A stretch of DNA of 64,000 bases from Fasciola hepatica. Lineage: Eukaryota > Platyhelminthes > Trematoda > Plagiorchiida > Fasciolidae. The notes under the pieces were generated by a model. That model was not told the DNA's origin. It worked only from the letters and a program-made list of their open reading frames with translations, and ran no database searches. The DNA is taken from NCBI GenBank assembly GCA_948099385.1, contig CANUEZ040000069.1, positions 1,259,501 through 1,323,500 of the forward strand, given 5' to 3'. Position numbers and translations under genes: made by a program. Each line of letters begins with the position of its first letter. Position 1 is the stretch's first letter. Below, piece after piece: positions 46,649 through 58,430 of the stretch.

Positions 46649-47753
46649 GTGTTTACCACCGGCAACCTAAAACTACTCCATGAAAACTTCTGCCACCCTG
46701 GTGCAAAAGCCCTCGAATCATTTTGTTTATGCAAGAATCTATCTTTTTCTGTCGACCAAGTAAAGGCTGTTGTGCAACAGTATGGTGTATGTGCCGAATT
46801 CAGATCCCATTTTTATAAACCAGTGAAGAACAGACTGGTAAAAGCCACACAACCCTTCGAGAGACTCAATATTGACTTTAAACGTCCCTTACCTTCATCC
46901 ACAAACAACGAATACCTTCTTGTTATTATCGATGAATACCCTCGTTTCCTTTTTTGCTTACCCTGGTGCTAGTAAGAACTCATCCACAGTCATCTCCTGT
47001 CTGACTAACTTGTTTTCGATATTAGGTATGGCTTCTGACATTCATTCAGATCCTAGTCCTGCCTTATTGTCCGAAGAATTTAAACAATTTCTCCACGAAA
47101 CGGGTGTGGTGACTAGTAGAACGACGGAGTACTAACCACTGGGTAATGGTCAGGTGGAACGAATGAATGGAATGCTGTGGAAGGCTATCCCAGTGGCTTT
47201 ACAGTCTAAGTGTTTAGCAGTCACACAAAAGGAACATGTTCTTCTGGATGCATTACACTCAGTAAGATCTCTCTTATATACCGCTACAGATGCTACTCCG
47301 CGTGAAATTTTTTTACTTTCAATCGGAAGTCGTCTTCAGGAAACTCGTTGCCTTAATGGCTCACATCCCCTGGACCAGTGTTACTACGCAACAACTGCCG
47401 ACAAATAAAGTATGATCATTTGGTGGAGGAAGTCGATCTCATTGAGTGTAACCCTCAATACGCACAAATTCATCATCGCAACCGACGATAGGATACAGTT
47501 TCCCTCCGTCATCGAACGCCGTCAGATACCACGTCACCATAGCCCGAAACTAATATCACCTATTGTTGAATTACCAGAAGCCGCTACCGAAACTGTGGAC
47601 ACCAAAAGATACATTGACAACCCTCATTCACAAACAACAACTAGCGATGAGGAAATCGTGACCAAACAACAACGTACATGTCCCTATTGTTTACGAAGTA
47701 GAAGAATTCAGCTCATGAAAATATCAATCATTTCACTCAATTTTGGACACTGA
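46649..47753 (+). pseudogene. Gypsy integrase
   Basis: The zinc part starts LLHENFCHPGAKALESFCLC and reaches VVQQYGVCAEF, where only one Cys of the CxxC remains. The core has FERLNIDFKRPLP near 46855-46890 (first Asp), DIHSDPSPALLSEEF near 47040-47085 (second Asp) and, after a stop, GNGQVERMNGMLWKA near 47145-47190 (Glu). LLDALHSVRSLLYTATDATP near 47240-47300 is the usual block after the core. The tail beyond 47410 is basic and degraded. The catalytic triad is preserved but frame-broken. Confidence 0.85.
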
Positions 47754-47759
47754 CCAACC

Positions 47760-50700
47760 CGGATTATCCTGGCCGAGAAGAATGTCATGTATTCTGTAAC
47801 TCAGTGAATGTTATTATCATGAATTTTGTGTTTGATATATTTTCTTGCCTACTTTTCTTTTCCTTTTCAAAGTATGGAATATTTTCAGATGCAAAAAGCC
47901 TAAATCATCCGACATCGTTCTTCCTGGATTTCTCGTATTGTCTTTTCTGTTGCAATCCTTCAGTCGTACTGAATCTCATAATATAGAATGTTCACTGCGG
48001 TGGTTAAGTCCGTTCTTTTATGCAACTCAGAAACATGACCGGTAATAGAAGAAGATAGGCGAAGACTAGCAAACGGTTCATCATCAGCATAGGTGACATC
48101 ATCAATACACTAGCGATTGTCTCGTGCTCATTTGTGACTATTTAGGGCTTGCCCTGGAGTTAAACCGCAACGGAAGAGCACTGGTGCTTGCATACTAAAA
48201 AGGTAACCTGGGAGGTGAACGTCAAATCCACGTATACAAACGGGCATGATGGCGTTCACCCACATGGTGACGATGTCAACTCTACTGGTGATGAAATGTT
48301 TGATCGCATTTTAATTTACCTCCTTTTATTGTGTGTTTTGCCCCTTGTATTTATAAGCTTTAGAGGTTACTCTGATCAGCACGGTCTGTTATATTTGATT
48401 TTCCTTGGTTGCATATGCTTGACTGGGTTCTATTCCACGTTACTCCATGTGCAGTGGCAAGAAATATTCACAAGCTGAAATGAAGGCTGGTTTTCACAAG
48501 CTTCTGGTATGTTGCTCATTGCAAAGCCAGTTAAAAGCATGTTAAACGAGTGAGCCATGACAGGTTGGTCTCAATGGATTAGGTTTCTCATATCACCGGT
48601 CAAAGCCACACACACACACTGAAAATGTGAGTAGCCAATACAGCGTGGACACTGACGCAGATGAAGACACATCACGTGACGAATCGCGTTATATGCTCCT
48701 GGTTGGAATGAAAAAAATTAATTGCTGACGGAATCAATCGTTTGACTTACACTCCTACCGACAATAATGGCATCGAATAAGGACAAGTACAGTTAGAAAA
48801 GTATATGACTGCAATCCGAAGTAGCCAGTTTGATTGAAGATGGATACCCAGTATGTTTCAATGGTGATCCCAGCATCGTTGGGTAGTCAGTATTGAGACG
48901 ATATATGACAACTGGCATATTGAAATTATTGTTTAGAAATGGTGGGAGAAGCCTTCCGATAAACGACTGGTAAGGTAGCGTGGTATGGAAATAACTCGAC
49001 CGTGTCTACTTTAGTTTGAGAATGACAACCAAGTCATGAATGGACGTAGACTGGTCAACAGTCAGTCTGATAAGGTGTAAAACTATAAATATATATTTAG
49101 GACGTTACAATAAAGTGACTGCATGTTGAGTGGGTCCGATAATTAGGTTATGAACAGCGGGCCGGTAAAACGACGATGCACGGTGGATGAATAATGAGGA
49201 GATGAAATAAGGTGATATGGTATGATTCATTATGACTGACGATGTTCGCACTGACCGGGGCCGTGCAATAATAACCCGAAAAAGAGTCTTCCAAGTATCT
49301 ACAAGGCAACTAATTATATCATTTTCATTATCATTTTCTTTCACATCAGAGTGATTGATCCGTCTATCCACAGATCGGTTTATTAACACACCAAACACGA
49401 AATGAGAGAGAGGGGGAATACACCTAGCAACGTTTGTGACATCCTGTCTGGGCTATTAGTCTCCTCATATTCAACCATAACTGGCTCTCCGTAGACTTCG
49501 AAAGCATCGACTGCACATAAACAGATGGCAGTTTTACTTTCATTTTACGCATCATATTCAGTGAATGCCTACATTGCTGTAATCCGTCATTTCTTATAAG
49601 GGTAGTTTGACTCAAATAATACAAATTTGTTGGGTGTGACCTCGTACTGTCTTCCTGGCGGCGGGGTTTCTTTCGTGTATTGTCGGCAGCAAAATAATTT
49701 GATAAACCGTTGTTTTCATTGACGTTCTTCTAGCGCAATGTGATCTTGGAAATAGAAAAATTTCCACCAGCTCGACGTGCTTTTCTCATTCTCCGCAATT
49801 TAAGCCAGTTTTTAAGTTTGGAAAAATTGATACACGTATCAATTTATACTAAAATGGAGCAAAATCTATAGGCTTATAAATTATGTCAAAATGATATGGA
49901 TAAGAATACCGTCAGTATTTCAAAAAAGGGGAAACCGTTATCTGGTACGAAAACGCGTCGTCTTTTTTCCACAGGCCAGTAAGTAAAAAAATCGGGTTAG
50001 ATGTGGGAAGATGTTTACTTTTTGATAAGCAACCCATTGATCATGCCGGGTAAATAAATTATTAACTAATGGAAACTACGTAATCACAACCGGTGTATCA
50101 TCCTGATTAGGATTTGTTAAGACTGTCCATAACTGATACTCATCTGGGACGTGAAACCCGGGGTCAAAGACTGTGAACCCTGAATGAAATGATTTGCTCC
50201 AATTATGATTTATCACAATTATAAAGAGGATGGATAGTATCCCCATGCGTGTGAATGCGGAGTTGAGTGTTGAAATAGCAAGAGGCCGCAGGCTATCATT
50301 CATTGTCGTACGAATAGTGCTGGGATCTCGATATGTGCGCGAACACGGTCCTTTCTTCTTCCCAGTCATACTTAGAATATTGCAAAATGCTTTTGGTCAG
50401 TTTTTGCATTCACGTCCCCAATTTCTTCGATTCTGAAAGAGAGGTTCAACAGTCGTTTTTAGAATCAAGAATACGTAGAGAATCTGATTTCTCCTGCCGA
50501 ACTATGGAACGGTCTGATTATATCATAGCAAAATGCTTTTCGGTTTTGACTGACAATATATTTGATGCTTTTCCGTTGATCTCTGGCTCTGGTAGATTTC
50601 CGGTAAGGGACTTGGTCTTTACTGTAGCCGAATACTTGCTTCATACTGAACTTGAGACAAGGAAAATTAGTTTGAAATAGCTACGTTTAGTGGGTCTACT

Positions 50701-52525
50701 AGTTCAAATTCCACGATCATGGAAACTACAGCTACAAACTAGGACTTGCATTTTTATCAATAAAGGTTTCACCAATAAATCACAAATCTGACCCTCTTTA
50801 AGAATATTTTATCTTCGTTTCACTTAGTTCATCGATCAAATCGATATACTGGCATTCAGTCGGGGAGAGAGAGGAAGAAGCCTCAGCCACTTAAGACGGC
50901 ATGAACTGACTCCCAACCACCGTCACAAAATCAATGTTCGATAAAGAACGCATTCTGCTAGTTCCATATATGGATCCAGTTACAGAGAAACATCACTCAG
51001 ATAAATGGTCGGTAATTTGTTGATCGCATTTATCCCGAGGATTGCAATGGATTATATTCAACATGACAAGGTGCTAAAACAGTTAGACGAAAAAACACCG
51101 GGGAGATTCATTCGCAACATTCAAAATTGTGCATCACAAACACGGGTAGATATTCCTCTTAGCAGAGTTCGCTTTGAAATCACAAATTTACTTGTCGACT
51201 GAAATACTTGTGTAAATCAAACGTAATTCCAACGATGATGGAAGTAGCGGTTTGGAATATATTGCTTTATCAACTGTATGCTGGGGAGGTTCCGAAACAA
51301 AATGAGCTAAACTCACAAAGTCGCATGAATGGCGCTTTCGTCGAACAAGAAATTTATCCTCTCTCAAGCATCTAGTGTATTTCCATCGATTCTGAGTTCC
51401 AGTATTGCAATAATCCTTCAGGAGTTCAGTATTGAATTTTTGTTATCTACTTGGTTTTGTTCACCACTTGTTTGTGTTATCAGATGACAACATTCAGTTC
51501 CATCAAGCCATGTCTTGGGTTTCTCCTAACGAAACTCAGAATCACCGTCAGTCACAACAACTGAAACGCTTTCTTCGGGCTTTCTGTTCAAGTCCTGACG
51601 TGGTATTGTCTATGCGGAAAACGTCAAAGCATCGGAAATGAGTCATTACGACAGGATTTCATTGCAATCTCTGCGATTGTAGATAACTCTCCCACCACAC
51701 TGTTCAATTTTTCGGCTGACGATCTAATTTGTGCAAAATTCTGGCACGTCAGTGCTGTTGTTCATGTACCACTATTGATTTCTAGCCACGAAAATCATGT
51801 TCCCTATCGGTGATTCTGAATGTTCACTCACCCAAAAAGAATCCTTGTTTATCTTTATAAAACTGTCTGCCTTAAAAATGGCCGATCGCTTCGTTGTGTA
51901 ACTACCCCATCTACGCTTAAACATGGGGAATATCCAGTGGAAATCCTTTCCGGTTTCTCGGTAAAGGTCGATTCTAGCAATTAAAATGTCTCGCATCTTG
52001 AACAGTCCTTTGATTCTGGTTCAAGTTCAGATAAACTGGATACGAAATGGGCCTGTGGAAATCATGAACCCGGATGACACTATGTCGTAATCAAACCCAT
52101 TGTTGTACCACGGCGGCCTTGGATTTCAACCGTGATTTATTATGAATAAAAATACAGCCAAAAGCTAAAAGATCAGAACCAGTCATAGAGTGGATACCGA
52201 ACAGAAACTCATACAGATATTTGGGGGCCAAACTTCTGGCATGAGACTTTTCCTGGGGTTGTGAACGCCCTAAGTCTTTGTGAGCAGTCGAAAAGTACAT
52301 GAAGCAGGATAAGAGTTTCGTTCACGCAAAGCACCAATTGAAGTAGGTGAATCTTAACTTATGAAAGATACAGGACTCGCGAGAGATATATTTTTCCACA
52401 ACTGAGAGAATCTATTTCTCAGCACTTATTCACATACGCTATTCAGTGCACACCGTGTTTCACATTTTGATGCATATAATAGTTGAGCTATTGTAGCAAA
52501 ATAAAGAATAAATCCAGAAGGGACC
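47760..52525. other. AT-rich sequence without recognised element
   Basis: Long stretch with only short frames. Notable are a small two-helix frame at 48296-48478 and open frames at 50333-50680 and 51005-51202 that I do not recognise. A short CA run lies near 48607-48619. It may be host intronic or intergenic sequence. Confidence 0.5.
48296..48478 (+). CDS. Small hydrophobic open frame, 60 aa, doubtful
   Basis: From the in-frame ATG (MFDRIL...) the frame gives 60 residues with two strongly hydrophobic stretches, ILIYLLLLCVLPLVFISF and LLYLIFLGCICLTGF, that could be membrane helices. AT-rich DNA makes such runs by chance, and no partner, promoter or splice site supports it. Listed only because the two-helix pattern is regular. 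Confidence 0.12.
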   Translation: MFDRILIYLLLLCVLPLVFISFRGYSDQHGLLYLIFLGCICLTGFYSTLLHVQWQEIFTS

Positions 52526-52529
52526 GTAC

Positions 52530-53605
52530 GTAATTCAGTGAAGTCTATCGCTTGAGTGGCATTGGATAACAGTATGAGGCCCTCTGTATTAGGTTTAGGA
52601 TAGATACGGTGGAATCCAAATACTCTAATTTATTTGCCCTAAGTGGTTTGATCGCGGCATTATTCTCCTTGAATCTTTGTCACTGTTGCAGCAGCCAAAT
52701 ATCATGCGATTTCTCACCCTTCCCAAATATGATGACATCATCCTGATATGCAGCAACACCTTGCCGGCCATCAGTGATCTGATTGATTGCAGTCTGGAAA
52801 TTTCCAGATAATGCAGGCAGATAGAGTGAAAGAAAATTGAAGTAATAATAACTGTATACTGATTTGACGATCCTTCTGATGGCATCTGCAAATATGCATT
52901 AGCAATTCCTATCTTGCAGAACATTCCACTTCCACCCATTCACATCAACAAGTCATCAGTACATCATGCCGGTGCTGCATATCGTCAAAATATGCGATTA
53001 ATAATCAGTCTAACATAATCGCAAACTCTTGGTGATAACCTATCACCCTCAGCGACAACGTTGCTGCGGGTTACTCGTGCAGGCGGGTCAACAGGTGACA
53101 TCACCTCTCCAGTGCAAAGCGACTTCAGCGTCACGCCTAAACTTTAAGGTACCCAGTAAGCTAGGTCTAGTCATTTTAGGAAAACTGGAACACAGTTCGT
53201 CTCCAGCTTGACCAGTAGCATTCGTATACCATCTCGTGTATGCACCTATTCATAAACAAATACATGATTTTCGATGGTTCTCATTAGGTACGAGTATAAT
53301 GTATAGAATACCTCGAGACTGCGGGTAGTATTCAAAGCTAGGATACAGGAGCTGTCTCGTGAGGCAAGCAATTCGACAGAAGCACAACCACTGAAGTCAT
53401 TCAGGACACTGAGTTCACACTCTACCGTTGTATTAGGCTGATGCCCTGTACTAATAGCCTCTCTCTCCTTGCCATAAAGCTCAATCGAAACTTTGGATAA
53501 ATCATACAAAATAATCGATTCTGTGCTTCCTGTATCTTCGATAAATGTACGACTCAACACATAATGCCACTTCAATATACCAATAAGTGCACAACTAATT
53601 CGCAC
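52530..53605 (-). mobile_element. Gypsy fragment: protease and reverse transcriptase
   Basis: Minus strand. The 119-codon frame 53605-53246 holds TFIEDTGSTESIILYDLSK, a retropepsin box with DTG. After a degraded stretch, DYVRLIINRIF near 53010-52980 and MGGSGMFCKIGIANAYLQMP near 52939-52880 mark the RT fingers (expected first Asp is degraded), and QTAINQITDGRQGVAAYQDD then VIIFGKGEKSHDI near 52800-52690 give the palm with intact YQDD. RNase H and integrase are absent. The wording is close to the Gypsy type at 45.5-47.8 kb, which lacks exactly this RT part. Confidence 0.8.
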
Positions 53606-54370
53606 GTTACCTTATCGAGACGAAACTTGTCCTCGTGAGACATGTGTAACGCGTCCTGTTGGTATGGTCTCTCGTTTTGCAAGATGAAATCCATCCTTTT
53701 ATTCAGTTCCTCTGAATCCAGTTACGCTAATTGGCAACTGATGAAATATGCACTCCAAAAATTTGATTTGGCTTGCCTACAATCAGCGATATTGCATTTA
53801 TAAAACAATACAAATGAAGGAAATGGTGTCGTGGCAATTTTCGTTCCCTTTCAGCAACGTGCGGAAGCAGTTTAGTCTGTATTACAGTATAGAAGTGTTT
53901 TCTCTTTCCATGTTGTGGACAGAAAACGGTAGTTTCATTCCAAGCTAATGCAAATGTGTGCTCATTTTTCTGGGTCCAAAATTTGATGCAGAATTAGAAA
54001 TCATTTTTCTGTTTTCCATGAGCAATTCTCGGCTAATAGCAGATTTTAGCGAATGTTTCTAGCTAGCAAATTCTCTTCATCCCTATTTCCATTTCAATTC
54101 TCACTAATATCTTCTCAATGCATTCCCAACAGTGACAGGAATTGTTTGTCCAACGGAGGGTTTCGGTGCTAATAGAGACATTATGGAATTGCTCGGGAAT
54201 AGCAAACGGTTGCAGTCCAGTGTACCTGCGTAGTTACCTGCTGCTATGGAAAACATATCAGGCTGGAATTTCCTCATTTTGACGCACAACTGTGTGTTAG
54301 TTCAAGAGTTGATATTCCCCCCCCCCACTTTCATTATATCTTTGTTTATTGTTCTGTGCCCCTTTTGCAG

Positions 54371-54510
54371 TCTCTCAGATCAAAAAGAACATGGGTTGTA
54401 TAGACAGGTATTTCCGGCAAGTAAAATTCATCCCAAAGTGAATCTTCAGAAACCTCGGGTAGCAGAGAAAATTTCCAACATCGCAACCGGGGGTGAGAGT
54501 GTTAAGCAAT
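54371..54510 (+). CDS. Candidate host exon 1 of an unrecognised gene
   Basis: A 140-base segment with a strong acceptor (a pyrimidine run ending CCCCTTTTGCAG) and a near-ideal donor (GTGAGTGA). It reads LSDQKEHGLYRQVFPASKIH then PKVNLQKPRVAEKISNIAT and GGESVKQ with one base carried over. That phase fits the next candidate exon (54925), which supplies CC. The peptide is polar and basic, without a motif I know. Upstream exons were not found. No element domain overlaps it, so a host gene is the best reading, but expression is unproven. Confidence 0.45.
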
Positions 54511-54924
54511 GTGAGTGAATTCATCAAGAGTTCTTCTTCTTTAACCACAATGTGTCAACTCGTGTTCCCTACGAACTTACCAATTTCGAGTTCGAATTCC
54601 TGAAGCAGACCGCGCGTTACACATTGAATCTTGAGGCCGTTTACCTGTGGATTAATTCTTGGTTGCATAGTTAATCAAGGAATTTTGATGATCATTTGAG
54701 AAAATAATTTCCTCCGCTTGAGCTAACTGCCGATCTGGTGATCTGTTCACTAATTGTCAAAAGACAAAAACTTTACACGGATCTGTCTTTATTTGTCAAT
54801 CGTTTTTTATTCTTATACTGAATGACGTATTTCGAGTTATTAATAAGGAACTTGAAGACCATTTTTATTTGTCAACCAGCAAGCACTGTATTACCACGGA
54901 ACCAATTCCACGTCTTCTTCCTAG

Positions 54925-55096
54925 CCGGTCAGTGGAATGCTCTCCAAATTGTACTGGACGAAAACATACAAATAGGATTCATAAAAAATTTAAAAGGAGA
55001 TGGTTTTCCCTTTGCACTGTGTTACGCAAGTAGCTACGTTGTACAGATTGCGGACGATGGATTTATCCGGTTAAACTTTTCTGAGTTCGAAGCAAG
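54925..55096 (+). CDS. Candidate host exon 2 of the same gene
   Basis: A 172-base segment after an acceptor CTTCTTCCTAG and before a donor AAG/GTAACT. With the base carried over from the previous exon the frame reads S-GQWNALQIVLDENIQIG, then FIKNLKGDGFPFALCYASSY and VVQIADDGFIRLNFSEFEA. The peptide has the balanced composition of a globular domain. I do not recognise a family. The intron before it would be 414 bases with GT-AG ends. A possible terminal exon with a strong acceptor (CTTGCCCCACAG) lies at 56286-56455, but its phase does not fit directly, so at least one more exon would be needed between. Confidence 0.45.
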
Positions 55097-55099
55097 GTA

Positions 55100-57245
55100 A
55101 CTACGTAGACTGTTAAATTAATATATATGCAAATATATGTCCATTCTAGTGTTTTAGATTTCACTACGGATTACTTTCCCTTTCCTTTCTTTTCTCATGA
55201 CAGCTTGAAAGGTGCTCCGACTGCGGGAAATGTTCTCTGATAATCCACTATGGCCGTACAAGAAGTGAGACCAATACTAGAACATTCTGTGGACCAGAGC
55301 TTCTAAATCCGACTAAAATTCCTGCTAACCAAGTGCACACTACTTTGATGTTGGGCCGTCGGAGCGCCACTGATGTAGTCCAATTTGTTGCTTCCGAAAG
55401 TACGGCAGTTTGATTCCCTGGCCGGCGTGAAATTCATTGGAACATTAGTTGAAGTGTGAAGTCATCAAGCTGAGGCAATTCTCTGTAGTTCCAGATCAAA
55501 CTTGATTCATTGACCGTTTTACTAAAGTGCATTTCATTTAAGATTGAAACTGCATCAATATTTGTGGAAAGTTGTCTGACTGGTAAATGGAACATTCTGA
55601 GACAAGTAACATTTCTTTTTCATTTCATTCTTTGGAAACTATCATGAGCATAAAATATACCACGAAAGTAGATTTTCGTCATGCATGTTTTTGCGCTGAG
55701 CCACCCACTGATTTTCACTGCAGTTAGAGCATCATCGTCATTGCTGTGCCCAAAAGGAAACAGGGGACTAGATTAAAGGTAGCTCAATATACACCTGAAC
55801 AAACTAACACCGGAAAATCATCTCGTAAGCAATCACCAATTCGAATCCGGTTCAGGGAAATATATCAAATAGTTTCTCACACGTTTAACGTACGTTTCCT
55901 CAGCGAGTAGCTTTCTAACACATATGGTTAATTTCCAATACAGTTCACACAGGATGTTTAATGTTTCATCAAATAAATTTGGCCTCCATGAAACTTGGTG
56001 AGACCATTCGAATTACATTTTCTCAAAGTGAGTAGGTCAGCTATTGTTGAATATGATTGTGGCAAAATCAGTTACCACTGGATTGGTTCTTGCCGTTATC
56101 GATTCTGTCAAAGTGTCAACATAGAAATACAATGGAGTGGTAACAAAGCAATCACGCTTGCGAATCATGATTCTGATTTCTTTATTTAACATAAATTTCA
56201 ACAATAGTCTGTATCTTCTTGACCACCTTCACGGATGACATTTTGAAACGTTTTCAGTGATATTGTCCATTAACTTGCCCCACAGGTGCAATTCTCCTGG
56301 TGAAATGCGGCACATATGAAAGTGATTTGTTGGTTTCTGATAATTCCACTAGAGTTCGATCAATATTGAGGGTCTTTGCACGTTGTCAAATCATGTTAGT
56401 TGAACCAGTGACAGAATTTTCGTGTACATCCGTTGACATGGGGAAGATTGTGTGAATTCCTGGAACTTAAACATAACTAATAGAGGATTTTGCCTGCACT
56501 TATGGAATCTAAGCGACCAAAAATAAGCGAATCAATTTACCATTTACCGAATTTGATGAAAGAATCTCGGAAATCGGTTCTTCTGCTTTAGTTGACCTGG
56601 TTGTTTGAGTGGTAATCGAGTTTAGTTCAGATTGAGGAGTAACGTTTTGCCATTCCTTCTACAACATCTGGCTAAAGAAAACAGTGACTGCTCGAAATTT
56701 TATGTAAACATTGCAAATGCTAAGAGTGAGGGAAAATTTACAAATCCTTTAGGGAAATGGTTTCAAAAGAAGTAATCATTCCTACGCGATCATGCTCACT
56801 AGAGGGAATGCTGTTTTAGACAAAATTATCTCCAACCATCCCCGACATTATCACTAACTACTGCAAGCTCCTGTTTCAGCGAGTGTTCACGCTCTCGTTA
56901 TTACCAGACCCAAAGTTTATTTACGTTCAGTGCACTGTTCACACTTCAGGACAAAACAACTAAAGATAACCTCTAGAAATCTGTCATCCATCAACTTTGC
57001 CCTTACTCAGAGATCTCCTTCCATCGGAGCTTGATGGTTTTTCTTCGATTGCTCTCTTTCCTCGCTAGACCTATTTACGAAGACACTCAGAGAGGTATTT
57101 GATTTATGTATTTTTAACAACAGTAAAAATAACTTCTCCATTGCTGAAATCTCTGAGAAGACAAAGTAGAACGTGCTTATAAACTACGTGACCAGGCTTC
57201 GGTAAAATGACACTATCCTGCTCAAACAAGAGATTCGATGGCTGA
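55100..57245. other. AT-rich sequence, probably intron or intergenic
   Basis: Besides the weak terminal-exon candidate at 56286-56455 no coding or element signal is seen. Confidence 0.45.
56286..56455 (+). other. Possible terminal exon, weak
   Basis: After the acceptor-like CTTGCCCCACAG the sequence is open for about 55 codons (AILLVKCGTYESDLLVSDNS...) to a TGA at 56453-56455. Its phase (two leading bases) does not match the donor at 55096. Support is weak. Confidence 0.18.
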
Positions 57246-57249
57246 ACAA

Positions 57250-57621
57250 GAAATTTGCCCACCAGTTCCTTTGTATTACCCATAGCAAATTTCTCTGACA
57301 AGGAATCCGGCTTCTGTGTGGATAACGAGCCCGATCAAAGCTTACGACATAGATGCCAACAGCCTGAAAGCCTCGTTTGTTCATACTTCATCGCGTACCC
57401 TGCCATCTCATTTTCCGTCTGTTCTCTTAAATATAGAGCCATTTTTCTCAGAAGGAGTCTTCAAACTTCTTCGAACCTCAAAAACAGCTGCTGTTGTGGG
57501 CCCAGACGGTTTACCCTCTACCCAAACCTGTTTGCTGCGGACGATTGACGGGGTACTTTCATCCTACGAAAAGTCAAGGAATCCGGCTAGTTACATAGCT
57601 TATGCTGAACGTACCTCGTGA
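57250..57621 (+). pseudogene. LINE reverse transcriptase N-terminal fragment
   Basis: A 101-codon frame (57316-57621) preceded by a degraded linker. It holds LNIEPFFSEGVFKLLRTSKT then AAVVGPDGLPSTQTCLL, which is the block at the start of LINE RTs (V-x2-L-x4-K-x2-GPDG-[IL]-P). The spacing and wording resemble family B (LNVDTLSTVAFPANEVRRLL...GPDGIP). The rest of RT does not follow; a BEL fragment on the other strand begins within 15 bases. Confidence 0.65.
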
Positions 57622-57634
57622 GCCCGCGAAATAC

Positions 57635-57865
57635 CTAATGCGCGTTTGCCGGAGACTTGTTCTGGTTATAGTCATTTCCTTCAGTTTGCCCCGATGTTGG
57701 CACTACTTGAAACAGCCTGCAACTCTCACATACGATCTGTCCAAACCAGCTGCATGCAACGTGAGACTGATGGCCTATGAACTCCGTCAAATCATCGAAA
57801 GTAGCTTCTAGTCCAAGCATATTTTCTCAGCTTCCTTTGCCCATCAGGTCTGCAAATTAATAGGC
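57635..57865 (-). pseudogene. BEL/Pao gag fragment
   Basis: On the minus strand WAKEAEKICLD, then after a stop EATFDDLTEFIGHQSHVACS and WFGQIV. This matches the end of the DUF1759-type gag region (WAEEA...TSEDLTQFIDRHVRLE) seen in the large BEL element at 35.7 kb. Only this piece is present. Confidence 0.7.
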
Positions 57866-57869
57866 AGAC

Positions 57870-58425
57870 ACCGGACAATACACAGACAAGAAAATACGAA
57901 GCAAAAAGATGCCTTGTCATACTCCAAGCGGTAGATATTCAGAATTCACATAACAAGATAACAATTTCATTGCAAAAGTATTGAATTCTGATGAGCTTCT
58001 TTCCCGGTCGATCTCTTATATACGGTACAACATATTCGGATTGTTTAAAATCTTGCCAGTTACGGGATGGTGGAAATACCATAAGCTCTGTTGTGTGAAT
58101 GAATGTTCAGGTAGTTAGAATGTATGGCAGAGGAGGAAATTATCTAATTGGGTGTTCGTGGACAGGGTTAGTAGAATCAGTGAGTACTTCTGTGGAAGGA
58201 TTATGACAAGTTTTACTGTGCGGAGAAATGAGGAACTGAGTGAACTGTCGTCTGGGCAAGCCCCTTCAACATGATAGGAACTTAGCAGACTTGGAGATTA
58301 TTATGAAGTCTTCCCATAACAGAGCTGGAAAAATGACAAGAGAGGCTGAGTCCCAGTGAGGTAGAACACATAAAAGTATAAATGTGGTTGTAATGGATCG
58401 AGAATGAAATCACCGAAAACGTATG
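57870..58425. other. Spacer without recognised feature
   Basis: No motif seen. It may include the 3' UTR of the minus-strand LINE that follows at higher coordinates. Confidence 0.4.
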
Positions 58426-58430
58426 TTCAC

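Larger units (their letters stand above)
45494..47753 (+). mobile_element. Gypsy element lacking the RT core (decayed)
   Basis: A plus-strand Gypsy pol remnant of the type often annotated as K02A2.6-like. Protease, the start of RT, RNase H and integrase follow in order, but only about 170-200 bases lie between the RT start (EGIIKPDSD near 46025) and the RNase H block, where roughly 700-900 bases of RT would be expected. LTRs and gag were not recognised. All parts contain stops or shifts. Confidence 0.8.
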
